Positions 20,064-27,929 of a stretch of DNA of 64,000 nucleotides are shown one piece after another; the first letter of the stretch is position 1, and each line of letters begins with the position of its first letter. The stretch lies in contig OY729512.2 of NCBI GenBank assembly GCA_963422445.2, positions 2,356,001 to 2,420,000 of the forward strand, in the 5' to 3' direction. This DNA comes from G963422445 sp963422445 (GTDB lineage: Bacteria; Pseudomonadota; Alphaproteobacteria; Thalassobaculales; Thalassobaculaceae). The notes under the pieces are model-generated. The model was not told where the DNA came from. It made no database searches and saw only the letters and a program-made list of their open reading frames with translations. A program made the position numbers and the translations under genes.

Positions 20064-20888
20064 TTACCAAAAGACAAGAGCCCGCATCTCGATACTCTCC
20101 CGCGGTGCCGCATCGGCAGGCGTCGCCGGATCGTCGAAGGCGCTGTGGGCAGTGAAACGGACGCTGCTCGAAGAATCACTGTCGAAAACCTTGAACACGA
20201 GGACTTCATCGTGCGCCATCCGTGGGAAATAATACCAGCGATGCGCTGGATTGTAGGTGATGTGATAGGTCTCTGCGGTGCGGTAACGGTAACGGCGTTC
20301 ATTCCGAATGAACCCGGTTTCCGGAATGGTCTTGCCGTCGCACATCGCAATCGGCGTGGATTCGACATACGGTGCGATCGACCGCCATGTCTGGATGATC
20401 GCGTAACGACGAGATAGCAGCGTGTCGGCCTCGCCGGGGAAGAAATCTCGCACCCGCTGTGGCGCGGAACGCTCGGTATAGTCGTTGTGCACATAGTTCA
20501 CAGGGCCGCGAATCAGGTCCAGCGACTGCCGGCTCTCCACTGGTGAGCGGATGGTATGATCGAAGACATGGACCAGCCGCCCGCCGCTTTGCTGCGCGAT
20601 CAATGCGGCGGTTTCAGGATAGTAGATGCGACGGATCTTGTCCTCGTCCGCAAAATCGCCCGTCAATGTCGGCCAGTCGAGCAGCCTGAAACCATGGGTC
20701 GGCAAATCGAACGGCTCGCCGGCCTTTCGGCCATCGGCAATCCGGGTCATTCGCGCTTCGTAGGGCGCGATATGCTCTTCGTGCTTCATCTCCGGCCAGT
20801 CGACGTAACGCACTGAAACCCGACCATCGTCGACGATATAGTTCAGGGCGGCATCGATGCCTGGACGCGCTGATTCTGCAATCGACAT
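20064..20888 (-). CDS. CmcJ/NvfI-like 2OG-type oxidoreductase
   Basis: This 274-residue protein resembles the CmcJ/NvfI/asnA family. The N-terminal half has NYIVDDGRV and ETPMSIAESA, the centre has GPVNYVHNDYTERSAPQRV, and the C-terminal half has IQTWRSI with PIAMCDGKT followed by HRWYYFPRMAHDEVLVFKVF and FTAHSAFDDP. The HNDYT and TAHSAFDDP blocks are the likely iron-binding region. Family members act on fungal meroterpenoids and cephamycins. In bacteria the substrate is unknown. The ATG at 20888 follows GGAG by 8 bases. It is divergent from the HlyD/MFS pair, 228 bases away. Confidence 0.8.
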   Translation of the reverse strand: MSIAESARPGIDAALNYIVDDGRVSVRYVDWPEMKHEEHIAPYEARMTRIADGRKAGEPFDLPTHGFRLLDWPTLTGDFADEDKIRRIYYPETAALIAQQSGGRLVHVFDHTIRSPVESRQSLDLIRGPVNYVHNDYTERSAPQRVRDFFPGEADTLLSRRYAIIQTWRSIAPYVESTPIAMCDGKTIPETGFIRNERRYRYRTAETYHITYNPAHRWYYFPRMAHDEVLVFKVFDSDSSSSVRFTAHSAFDDPATPADAAPRESIEMRALVFW

Positions 20889-21116
20889 TGGGGTCTCCGT
20901 TTCCACTACCATCGGAACGATGATAGTGCGGTGTGGCTGAGTCCGCGATATCTATCTTGCCGACCTGCCGCCACAACGAACGACGCCGCACGCTTCACCG
21001 GCATCACGTTCGAGTTTTTCGTTGTCGCGGCCAATCTGCCATTTGACGCCAGAGGCGATTTTGATTGATTTGAAGTGGTGACCGAACCGGGCTCGCTTTA
21101 GCATCGACCAGATCGC

Positions 21117-22220
21117 ATGGCAGTTTCGCCGACAAAACGTGTTGCACTCAAATGGATGACGCTCGTGGGGCTGATCGCCGGGATCGGGTTTGCCGCCTTC
21201 GAGGCCGTCCACTGGTACACGCATGTTTATGAATTCGACGCCCGTATCCGAACCGACATGACTCGGATTTCCAGCCGTGTGAACGGTACGGTCGCGGATA
21301 TCGCGGTCGGGGAAGGCGACCGGGTCACGGCTGGCGACCTTCTGGTGACCATGGAAACTGGAATGGTACGGCAACGGATCGTGGCGTTGAAGGCCGATTT
21401 GTCCGGGGTCGCGGCACGGCGCGAAAAGCTGCGTGCGGAGAAACATGCCCTCAAGACCTATATCGAAGCGCGGATTGCGACACGGCGGGAACTAGTTCGT
21501 GCACTGGAAGTCGAACACAAGGCGCTCGTCGACCGCCAGGTGCTGGCCGGAAAGAAGCTCAAACGGACGCAATTCCTGGTATCCCGGAATTTGACGTCAC
21601 AGCAGGTTCTCGAGCAGGACCAGGACGCCGTGCTCGACCTCGCGGGGCAAGTCAGCGTCGCGTGGGCGAAGGTCGGCGTCGCCAAGCGTGAAATCGCGGA
21701 AATCAAGGCCGAAAGGGCGAGACTCGCTGTTCTCGACGAGGAAATCCAGATGGCGGAGATCGATGCCGAACGGTTCGAAGCCTTGGTAAAGGAACGTGAG
21801 GCCGACCTGTCCGAGCGTTTCATTCGCAGCCCGATCGACGGTGTTGTTGACAGGGTGTTCAAGAACAAGGGTGAATATGTCGAGGACGCCGACGAACTGC
21901 TGATCCTCCATGATCCGGATAACATCTGGATCGAGGCGAATATTAGCGAGGACCAGATTCGTCACCTTCGGATCGGGCAACCCGTCAAGATCGATCTCGA
22001 CGCCTATCCCTTCGAAACGTTCCGGGGCGAAGTCGTCCGGATCGGTATGGTGACGGTTGCCGATCTGACTCCCGCGGGCAACGGCGCGACGGCGAGGACA
22101 CTGAAAACGGCACAGAGGATCCCGGTGAAGATCAGGTTGCTCGACCCTCCTGAATTGACGGCACCCGGCATGCTGGTTGAGGTGAATATACAGATCTACG
22201 AGAAGGTCGGCTTGCCGTGA
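21117..22220 (+). CDS. HlyD-family membrane fusion protein
   Basis: The 367-residue protein has one N-terminal membrane helix (about residues 14-32), then a biotinyl-lipoyl-like half-motif (ISSRVNGTVADIAVGEGDRV). A long alpha-helical hairpin with coiled-coil character (about 85-235) follows, then the second half-motif (RFIRSPIDGVVDRVFKNKGE) and a beta-barrel domain. This is the layout of periplasmic adaptor proteins in EmrA-like efflux. Its last four bases overlap the start of the MFS gene, so the two work together as an export system. No outer-membrane channel gene is nearby. Confidence 0.9.
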   Translation: MAVSPTKRVALKWMTLVGLIAGIGFAAFEAVHWYTHVYEFDARIRTDMTRISSRVNGTVADIAVGEGDRVTAGDLLVTMETGMVRQRIVALKADLSGVAARREKLRAEKHALKTYIEARIATRRELVRALEVEHKALVDRQVLAGKKLKRTQFLVSRNLTSQQVLEQDQDAVLDLAGQVSVAWAKVGVAKREIAEIKAERARLAVLDEEIQMAEIDAERFEALVKEREADLSERFIRSPIDGVVDRVFKNKGEYVEDADELLILHDPDNIWIEANISEDQIRHLRIGQPVKIDLDAYPFETFRGEVVRIGMVTVADLTPAGNGATARTLKTAQRIPVKIRLLDPPELTAPGMLVEVNIQIYEKVGLP

Positions 22221-23596
22221 GACTTGATCGGTTCGATTGGCGGGTCATTCTCACGCTCGCCACCGTATCGATGCTGATTCAGCAGGCATTCTCATATGTC
22301 TGTCAGATCGTCATGCCATTCCTCGCTGATCGGATTGCGGAAGAATTCGGGATTTCGCGCGCCTGGCTCGGACTCTATCTCTTCATCCAGAACATCGCGG
22401 CGATCTGTGCGGCGATGGGATGTGGTGCGCTCATCGTACGCATCGGCGCCATGCGGATCAGTCAATGGTGCCTGATCTTCATGGGCGGCAGCCTGTTTGT
22501 AATCTCGACAGGCATATTGTGGCTCTATCCGCTGGCTGCGATCCTTCTTGGTGCAGCCTCTGTCTCGACCCCAGCGAGTTCGCATATCCTGGCACGGTAC
22601 TGTCCGGCTGCGCTGGCGCCATTGGTTTTTTCGATCAAGCAGACTGGCGTACCGGTCGGCAGTCTTATTGCCGGGCTTCTGATTCCAGCCCTTCTAGGTC
22701 TCGGTCTGTATAGCGCTCTCCTAGGCCGGTCGATCCATCTCGATGCGTTCGGCACTGCCTTTGTTTGCGGACTTATCGTCTATGGGATCGCGTTGATTCT
22801 TCAGCCCTTGCGGGTGCATTTCGATGCCGACCGGAAACCGGACACCGGGTTCAGCTTCGCCGGCGTGGCGCAGACGATGAAGGTGGTGGTGTCCGATCCC
22901 GATCTTCGGGATCTTGCCTTGCTGGCCTTCTCATTGGGCGGTCTGCAGGCGGTCTGGTCAGGCTTTTTCATTCTTTTCCTGATAGATGGTCTCGATTTCA
23001 GCGAATTCGAGGCTGGCACGGCGTTTGCCATTGCCAGTTTCACGGCTATTAGTGCCCGCATTCTGTGGGGCTGGCTCGGCAGTGCAGTGGTATCGCCACG
23101 AGTCGTGCTGGGCGGGTTGTGCCTGTTTGCGACTGTCGCGACGGTGCTGACAGCCTTCTATGATTCCAGCTGGAGCACAAACGCTATCATTGCCGTCGCG
23201 ATCCTCTTCAATATTACTTCTCTGAGCTGGCACGGCGTATTGTTGGCCGAGACGGCGCGGTTGGCGCCGCCTGGCCATGTCGGCGGTGTTACCGGCGGTG
23301 TCCTGGCTTTTACGTCGGTTGCCATGATGATCTACCCGGCAATTTATGGCGGATTGCTGGCCGCGACGGACTCGTACGGTGCCGGATTTGTCCTCGGCGG
23401 TGCGCCAGCCTTGTTCTGTGCCTTCGTGTTCTTCAATCCGCCGCTCAAGGGATCCTGGCTCGGTGAAATCCTGCGTGGCCTTGGTTGGCTATTGGTTCCG
23501 GGGCGCCTGATCTTGCTCGTTACGGCATCGTTGATCACAGCGGCTTGCGCGGCGTTTCTAGTTTACAGTGATCTGGAACCTTCTGGTATTGGTTAG
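22217..23596 (+). CDS. Major facilitator superfamily transporter
   Basis: The 459-residue polytopic protein has about 12 hydrophobic segments spread over its length, in two halves around a loop near residue 205. The family feature RIAEEFGISRAWLGLY lies after the first helix. A proline- and glycine-rich stretch IKQTGVPVGSLIAGLLIPAL appears at about residue 136. Start GTG 22217 overlaps the HlyD stop (GTGA). With the adaptor protein it probably expels an amphipathic compound from the inner membrane or cytosol. The substrate cannot be read from sequence. A possible regulator is not encoded nearby. Confidence 0.88.
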   Translation: MRLDRFDWRVILTLATVSMLIQQAFSYVCQIVMPFLADRIAEEFGISRAWLGLYLFIQNIAAICAAMGCGALIVRIGAMRISQWCLIFMGGSLFVISTGILWLYPLAAILLGAASVSTPASSHILARYCPAALAPLVFSIKQTGVPVGSLIAGLLIPALLGLGLYSALLGRSIHLDAFGTAFVCGLIVYGIALILQPLRVHFDADRKPDTGFSFAGVAQTMKVVVSDPDLRDLALLAFSLGGLQAVWSGFFILFLIDGLDFSEFEAGTAFAIASFTAISARILWGWLGSAVVSPRVVLGGLCLFATVATVLTAFYDSSWSTNAIIAVAILFNITSLSWHGVLLAETARLAPPGHVGGVTGGVLAFTSVAMMIYPAIYGGLLAATDSYGAGFVLGGAPALFCAFVFFNPPLKGSWLGEILRGLGWLLVPGRLILLVTASLITAACAAFLVYSDLEPSGIG

Positions 23597-23736
23597 TATT
23601 GCTGCTTGTGTGTAGGCACATCCTGCCCGGAGACTTTTAGACGTAATGCGCGTGGAACGGAATATTGGGGTAATTTTTGATGAATCGCCCCATCGTCTGT
23701 ATTCCAACGACAAAGTGGGCATGATCTTTCAATATC

Positions 23737-24393
23737 TAGATAGTGTCGTCACAAAATACCAGCCCAGAGTGCCAGACACCGAACCTGCACCGCGGCGAGG
23801 AACGATGCGGCATTCTTGGCGTATCGCGTGGCAATCCCACGCCAACGCTTGAGCCACAGAAAGGCGTTCTCCACCAAATGCCGGTGCCGGTAGAGATGGA
23901 CATCATACGCTCTGGGGTGCTTGCGGTTGCGCTTCGGCGGAACCACCGGAATGACTTCATGCTCCTCACAATAAGACAGGATGGCATTCGTGTCATAGGC
24001 CTTGTCCGCCAACAAGGACTCGGCATCTATCCCTTCAATCAGCTCGACCGCTTGACTGCAATCTGCTGCCGTCCCCTCGGTCACCAACACCCGCACCGGC
24101 ATCCCATGCGCGTCCACAGCCAGGTGCAGTTTCGTGTTCAGCCCCCTTTTGTGCGATCCATCGCCTGAGTGCCGCCGACCGCACCGCTCGCATGGGGATG
24201 GACCTTGAGATGACTGGCGTCAATCATCAGCCACTCATCGTCCGGCTCATCCACCAGATGCTCCAGCAACGCCCCCCAGAGCCCCTTGTCCCGCCAGCGA
24301 CAGAGCCGACGATGGGTAGTTTTCCAGTCTCCATAGTCCGGCGGCACATCACGCCAGGGAGCGCCGGTGCGCAGAATCCAGCAAGACCGCATT
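23737..24393 (-). mobile_element. IS5-family (IS427-like) element, truncated at one end
   Basis: The left end is near 23737 (AGTGTCGTCACAAAAT just inside). Two minus-strand frames cover the transposase. The first half (to about 24138) has WILRTGAPWRDVPPDYGDW, MIDASHLKVHPHASG and ends at DRTKGG. The second half (23749-24117) has LADKAYDTNAIL, PPKRNRKHPRAYD and VENAFLWLKRWRGIATRY. The overlap contains A4G5, consistent with the minus-one programmed frameshift of IS427-type elements. The N-terminal 40 or so residues and the right inverted repeat are missing where the sequence switches to an IS1595-type fragment, so it is dead. Confidence 0.8.
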
Positions 24394-24584
24394 ACGTTGA
24401 TGGTGACGTGCACACCAACACAATCGAGGGGGTCTGGTCACATCTGACGCGCGCGTGGTTCGGCCAGCACCACCATTACACCAAGCCCGACAGGCCGCTC
24501 TACATCGCTGAAGCATGTTGGAAGTACAACCGGCGCAAGCACTCGGATGGCTTCGGGGCTTTCCTCAACGCAGCAATGGAATAA
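24393..24584 (+). pseudogene. IS1595-family (ISXO2-like) transposase, C-terminal remnant
   Basis: About 63 codons on the plus strand read GDVHTNTIEGVWSHLTRAWF, then YIAEACWKYNRRKHSDGFGA and stop. HTNTIEG and NRRK are hallmark C-terminal blocks of ISXO2-like transposases, with the catalytic glutamate of TIEG. The rest of the gene is absent, replaced by the inverted IS5 remnant. Confidence 0.75.
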
Positions 24585-24601
24585 GGACACCCGTGCGATG
24601 A

Positions 24602-24790
24602 CTATTGAGAATACCGAGAAAATAGGTCCCCCAAATGCTGGAGTTGTTTTCCAATTTCGACGGCCGCTTTCGGCGACAAAGCGAACTCGAACGACTGCGC
24701 AGCGGCGTCTGATAGTTTCGTTCTGGTCGTTAGAAGAAGGCCAACTTCTGGACGAGAATCGCCTTCTAGAGCTCCTAAACCTACCGCCAT
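24602..24790 (-). CDS. Small hypothetical protein
   Basis: The 62-residue frame starts MAVGLGALEGDSRPEVGLLL and ends with FALSPKAAVEIGKQLQHLGD followed by a short tail. It has reasonable composition and the frame continues open for some 20 codons upstream of the ATG. I do not recognise the family. It lies between an IS remnant and a decayed PIN gene and may itself be a fragment. Confidence 0.25.
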   Translation of the reverse strand: MAVGLGALEGDSRPEVGLLLTTRTKLSDAAAQSFEFALSPKAAVEIGKQLQHLGDLFSRYSQ

Positions 24791-24971
24791 TTCCTCAACA
24801 ATGTCCCCATCAAAGTCGGAAAGAACCCTCTCTCGGCCCTCGCATCTAACGACAGTTTGGCGAGAAGGACTTTGTCATGGTTGCTCCGCCTCTTCACAGG
24901 AAGGGCTTCTGCTCATCCCATCCCAATGATGGATAGAAAAACCACCCTCGTTAAGCCCCTAACGTCTGATT

Positions 24972-25355
24972 GTGGAAACAAATGACCGGTCTATAGTGGA
25001 AGCACATCCTTGGAAGGATATGGAAACGTTGCGTTTAGCGAACTGTGTGTTGCTGTTCTCCGACGAAACTCTTGCGGAACTCCAAAACCGCATTTCCATC
25101 GCAAATTTGACGGCTATATCAGTAAGGGAGGCAGGGCGGTGTTTCTCACCCAATTTCAAGCAATCTCGGAATGGGTCTCGGTTGCAGGGGTCAAGCTGGG
25201 ATGTCATGATCCGGATGACGACAACTTCCTTGAGACAGCAATGATGGAGAAAGCGGACTTCCTGTTCACTGGAGGCGAGATCTCTCGAAAATGTCTTCGT
25301 TTCAAGAGATTCCAATATTGACCCCGACGCAATTTTGAGATTTCTTGCAAGCTGA
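24972..25355 (+). pseudogene. PIN-domain toxin-like gene, decayed
   Basis: Joining frames gives a COG1569-type PIN protein of about 125 residues. The pieces are VETND where DTN is expected, VLLFSDETLAELQNRI, KFDGYIS, FQAISEWVSVAGVKLGCHDP, DDDNFLETAMMEKADFLFTG, and EIPILTPTQF at the end. The acidic residues of the metal site are partly kept (DETLAEL, DPDDD). The frame shifts at least twice, near 25100 and 25285. Such proteins are ribonuclease toxins usually paired with an antitoxin. None is visible upstream. Confidence 0.75.
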
Positions 25356-25636
25356 TGAGTATCACTTGACCGCATTGTCCGTGCACTTCCTATCAGCATC
25401 TGACACCGCATGAGAGGCCAGAACCTTTGTAGACACGGACAGTATGGTTCGCTCCGTCTCCTTCCGCGACGCGACGTCCAACGGATTTCGAAATGTCAGC
25501 AATGTTGAAGCGGTCTTCCATCCTCTTCAACAGCGTACTTTCGATTGAACGCCGTACTTGAATCTGCGCGCTTGGCGCAGGTGAATTGAGAAGGGCCGCT
25601 CAAACCGAACGGGCCTGTACGGAATTTGGTAGTGGG

Positions 25637-26436
25637 TCAGTTTGAAATCGCTTTCTTGTAGGGGCCGCGCGGGCCGGGCTTCGGGGCCGCTTCTTCCACC
25701 AGCCGCAGAATGTCCTCTACATCCCAAAGCCGGTCCGTCACTCCAGCGGCCATCGCGGGCGTGACGCGAAGGCTGCCATGGATGCGGCAGAAGTTGTAGT
25801 GCATGAAGTGCAGCGCGACGCTGCAGGTGTGGTTCTCGATCTTCTTCGAGAACGCATTGGTCAGCCTGGTGAAGCGGCGGGTCGCCATCCGTATCGTCAG
25901 GTTGTTCCGCTCGACATAGGAAGTGCTGACGGCGTCCGGCTGGCCGTAGAGCTTTACAGCATGGCATAGTCCACATCGCCCCCGAACGCGCCTTCTACAG
26001 CCTCCAGGTAGGCTTTGAGGCCGTCCGTGGTGAGCTGGACCCGGCAGGCCAGCCGTGCCCGGAGATCGTCCATAAGCTCGATAGCCGTCTCGCTGGAGCG
26101 GTCCCCGACGCGCCATGACGGACCGAGCTTCGTATCGGCGCAGATCACGGTCCAGGTCCACACATCGCCGGCTTCGGGCGGCGCAGCCTTGGCGCGAGGG
26201 ACATTCTTCTCCTTCGCGTAGATGAACGACCAGATTTCATCGACTTGGATGCGCCTGCAGGGAAGGTCGCGGAGCACCTTGTCCTGATACGCCTCGCAAG
26301 CCTTGCCAGCGTCGATCAGCAGCTTGGCGACAGTGTTCTTCGACACATCCGCGATCCGCGTGGTTGAGCGGATGCTGTTGCCCTCGACCAAGAGCCGGAG
26401 AATCAGCGTGCGCTTCTTGGTATCCAGCCTGTTCAT
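25637..26436 (-). pseudogene. IS1-family transposase (single-frame ISMhu11-like type), frameshifted
   Basis: The protein starts MNRLDTKKRTLILRLLVEGN at 26436, with a helix-turn-helix (SIRSTTRIADVSKNTVAKLL). The catalytic core has VDEIWSFIYAKEK, DVWTWTVICADTKLGPSW and QLTTDGLKAYLEAV. At about 25955 one base appears to be missing: the frame ends DYAML-stop while the next frame continues AVKLYGQPDAVSTSYVERNN, RMATRRFTRLTNAFSKK and NFCRIHGSLRVTPAMAAGV. Restoring one G joins them into about 267 residues. The element is therefore probably immobile without help. A sequencing error in this spot is possible. Confidence 0.88.
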
Positions 26437-26483
26437 GGCGCGACTGTAGGCCTGCCGGCCATTAGTCAAGCACAAAAGTCAGG

Positions 26484-26885
26484 TTATTTTAGGGATTGCG
26501 GGTAATAAGTGGCGCCATACTGCGGATGCTCAGCAAGCTGCCAATCCTTGTTCGCATTGAGAATAACGACGCCTTCCGCCTTCAGACGAGAGATTTGAGG
26601 CGACAAGGAACTGCGCGGGATCGTCAGCCCATGTGCGGTCGCAATCCATGCCGTAATCTCTTCCGCCGAGCCACCGCCAGGGTGCTCCCGCAAAGCCTCG
26701 ACGACGCGATCCTTGATTGTGGCTCGACCCGATGGGCGCCTGCTTCCGTTTTCCGAGTTCTGCTCAGCCGTCGCATTGATCGCCTCCAGAGCCGCCTTTA
26801 GCTCCTGCGATTCGAGCCGAAGAGCTGCCTGTTCCGCCTTGATCTCAGCCTGTCGCTCAGTGATGAAGTCCCGAAGCGTCGTCAT
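26484..26885 (-). CDS. Passenger protein, predicted coiled coil plus winged helix
   Basis: The 133-residue protein starts MTTLRDFITERQAEI. A charged, heptad-like helix spans about residues 8-40. Then comes a winged-helix-like domain with TIKDRVVEALREHPGGGSAE, SSLSPQISRLKAEGVVIL and a C-terminal QYGATYYPQSLK. This suggests DNA binding. It lies 47 bases upstream of the transposase on the same strand inside the IS1 element and might regulate it. I do not recognise a named family. Confidence 0.65.
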   Translation of the reverse strand: MTTLRDFITERQAEIKAEQAALRLESQELKAALEAINATAEQNSENGSRRPSGRATIKDRVVEALREHPGGGSAEEITAWIATAHGLTIPRSSLSPQISRLKAEGVVILNANKDWQLAEHPQYGATYYPQSLK

Positions 26886-26981
26886 GGCGTCGCCCGTCAG
26901 ATTGTGACTTGCGAGGCATATGGCGCGTCCTGATTTCATTGACAGGACTTGGACGCGCGTCTTTGTCGAAAAGAATCTGAC

Positions 26982-27197
26982 TTAAGACTCTCCCCATCTT
27001 GCGGCTGCCGCTTTCCTGGCAATGGCGCGTCGTCGCTCCGATGTCAGGGAAGCCGCTCGCGCAGGACCGCCCTTCAAACCGCCACTGCGCTGCCCCGGAG
27101 CTTTGCTGGGTATGGCGTCCTCAACCTCGCCGGTCGCCAAGTCCACGATGCGCTTGGCGCGTTGGTTCGTGTCAAGGGGTCTCTTCGGCCGATCCAT
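26982..27197 (-). CDS. Small basic passenger protein
   Basis: The 71-residue protein begins MDRPKRPLDTNQRAKRIVDL and ends with GGLKGGPARAASLTSERRRA followed by a short alanine-rich KAAAARW tail. Such endings occur in small basic hypothetical proteins often seen with mobile DNA. It is highly positively charged and could bind nucleic acid. It is the second cargo gene of the IS1 element. Function unknown. Confidence 0.55.
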   Translation of the reverse strand: MDRPKRPLDTNQRAKRIVDLATGEVEDAIPSKAPGQRSGGLKGGPARAASLTSERRRAIARKAAAARWGES

Positions 27198-27242
27198 GCT
27201 TTCAATATGACAAACGCTCCGCTGAATGTCTAGGTCTGGCTT

Positions 27243-27283
27243 CACACCCCCGGCGCTCAAAGACGATGAGCGCCGGGGGTGTG
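27243..27283 (-). terminator. Perfect 17-bp hairpin after the Cys-rich passenger gene
   Basis: Arms 27243-27259 and 27267-27283 are exact complements around a 7-base loop, and the stem is very GC-rich. It begins six bases past the stop of the Cys-rich gene on the minus strand. There is no U tract, so if it terminates transcription it does so without one. It could instead protect the mRNA 3-prime end. Confidence 0.55.
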
Positions 27284-27289
27284 CCCTGT

Positions 27290-27586
27290 TTACATGCAGG
27301 CGCCATAGATACCGGAACCGGTGACGCACACGCCTCCGGGACCGCATTGCGTATCGAACATGCAGGTGTTGCCCTGCTTGCCGGTAATGTCGAGCGGGTT
27401 CCGCGCTGGCCTGCGGTCGTTGCTGTTGCCGGGGAACATGCCACCGACGCAATAGCCGTAAAGCGAACCCGAAGGTTTGACGCATTCCGATCCGGGCTTG
27501 CAGTCGGTGCTGAACATGCACGCATAGGATGGGGCGGCGGTTGCCACGAAGGCAAGAAAGACCAAGACCCCGAAGAAGGCTCTCAT
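27290..27586 (-). CDS. Secreted Cys-rich passenger protein with a duplicated motif
   Basis: The 98-residue protein has a clear signal peptide (MRAFFGVLVFLAFVATAAPS, with cleavage near YA-CM). The mature part is two copies of a six-to-eight-residue-spaced cysteine module: CMFSTDCKPGSECVK with YGYC, then CMFDTQCGPGGVCV with YGAC. The linker between them is basic (RRPARNP). Four cysteines per copy suggest two disulfides each in the periplasm or outside the cell. It is carried in an IS1-family element, which is unusual. Function unknown. Confidence 0.7.
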   Translation of the reverse strand: MRAFFGVLVFLAFVATAAPSYACMFSTDCKPGSECVKPSGSLYGYCVGGMFPGNSNDRRPARNPLDITGKQGNTCMFDTQCGPGGVCVTGSGIYGACM

Positions 27587-27607
27587 GTCTGTCACCACAG
27601 TTTCAGG

Positions 27608-27631
27608 CCGTCCCGACGGGCGTCGGGACGG
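27608..27631. repeat. 10-bp inverted repeat in the leader of the Cys-rich gene
   Basis: CCGTCCCGAC and its complement are separated by GGGC, 22 bases upstream of the start codon at 27586. It could be an operator or an mRNA hairpin close to the ribosome site. It lies within the IS1 element. Confidence 0.6.
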
Positions 27632-27929
27632 TCGCCAAACAATCGCCATAGCGTGGGACTCCCGCGTGTTCCCACAATGCGGTCTTGTATTGCGCGGGCG
27701 GCCCGACATGGGCCGTCGCTATGGCGTGTTTGGCGATGACAGAAGGCTACGAAGCGCTACCGTCGGGAATCAACAAGATGCAAACTGACCCACTACCCGG
27801 AATTTGGCACTGTTGGCCGATCTGTTATACGCGTTTAGATTGGCCGGGAATGGAGCGCAGCAGGTCGTGGATACGGTACAAACAGGTAAACATGCTGCTG
27901 CAGGTTAAAGGGTGCAACGGAGCCTTCGG

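Larger units (their letters stand above)
25628..27797 (-). mobile_element. IS1-family element with three passenger genes
   Basis: The ends are 17-bp perfect inverted repeats, GGTAGTGGGTCAGTTTG at 25628-25644 and its complement at 27781-27797. Both are flanked by the identical 8-mer CGGAATTT (25620-25627 and 27798-27805). This marks the whole 2170 bp as one transposition unit. The minus strand reads, in order, a Cys-rich secreted protein, a small basic protein, a winged-helix-like protein, and the IS1-type transposase. IS1 elements are normally under 1 kb, so over half of this one is cargo. The transposase carries a frameshift. Confidence 0.88.
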
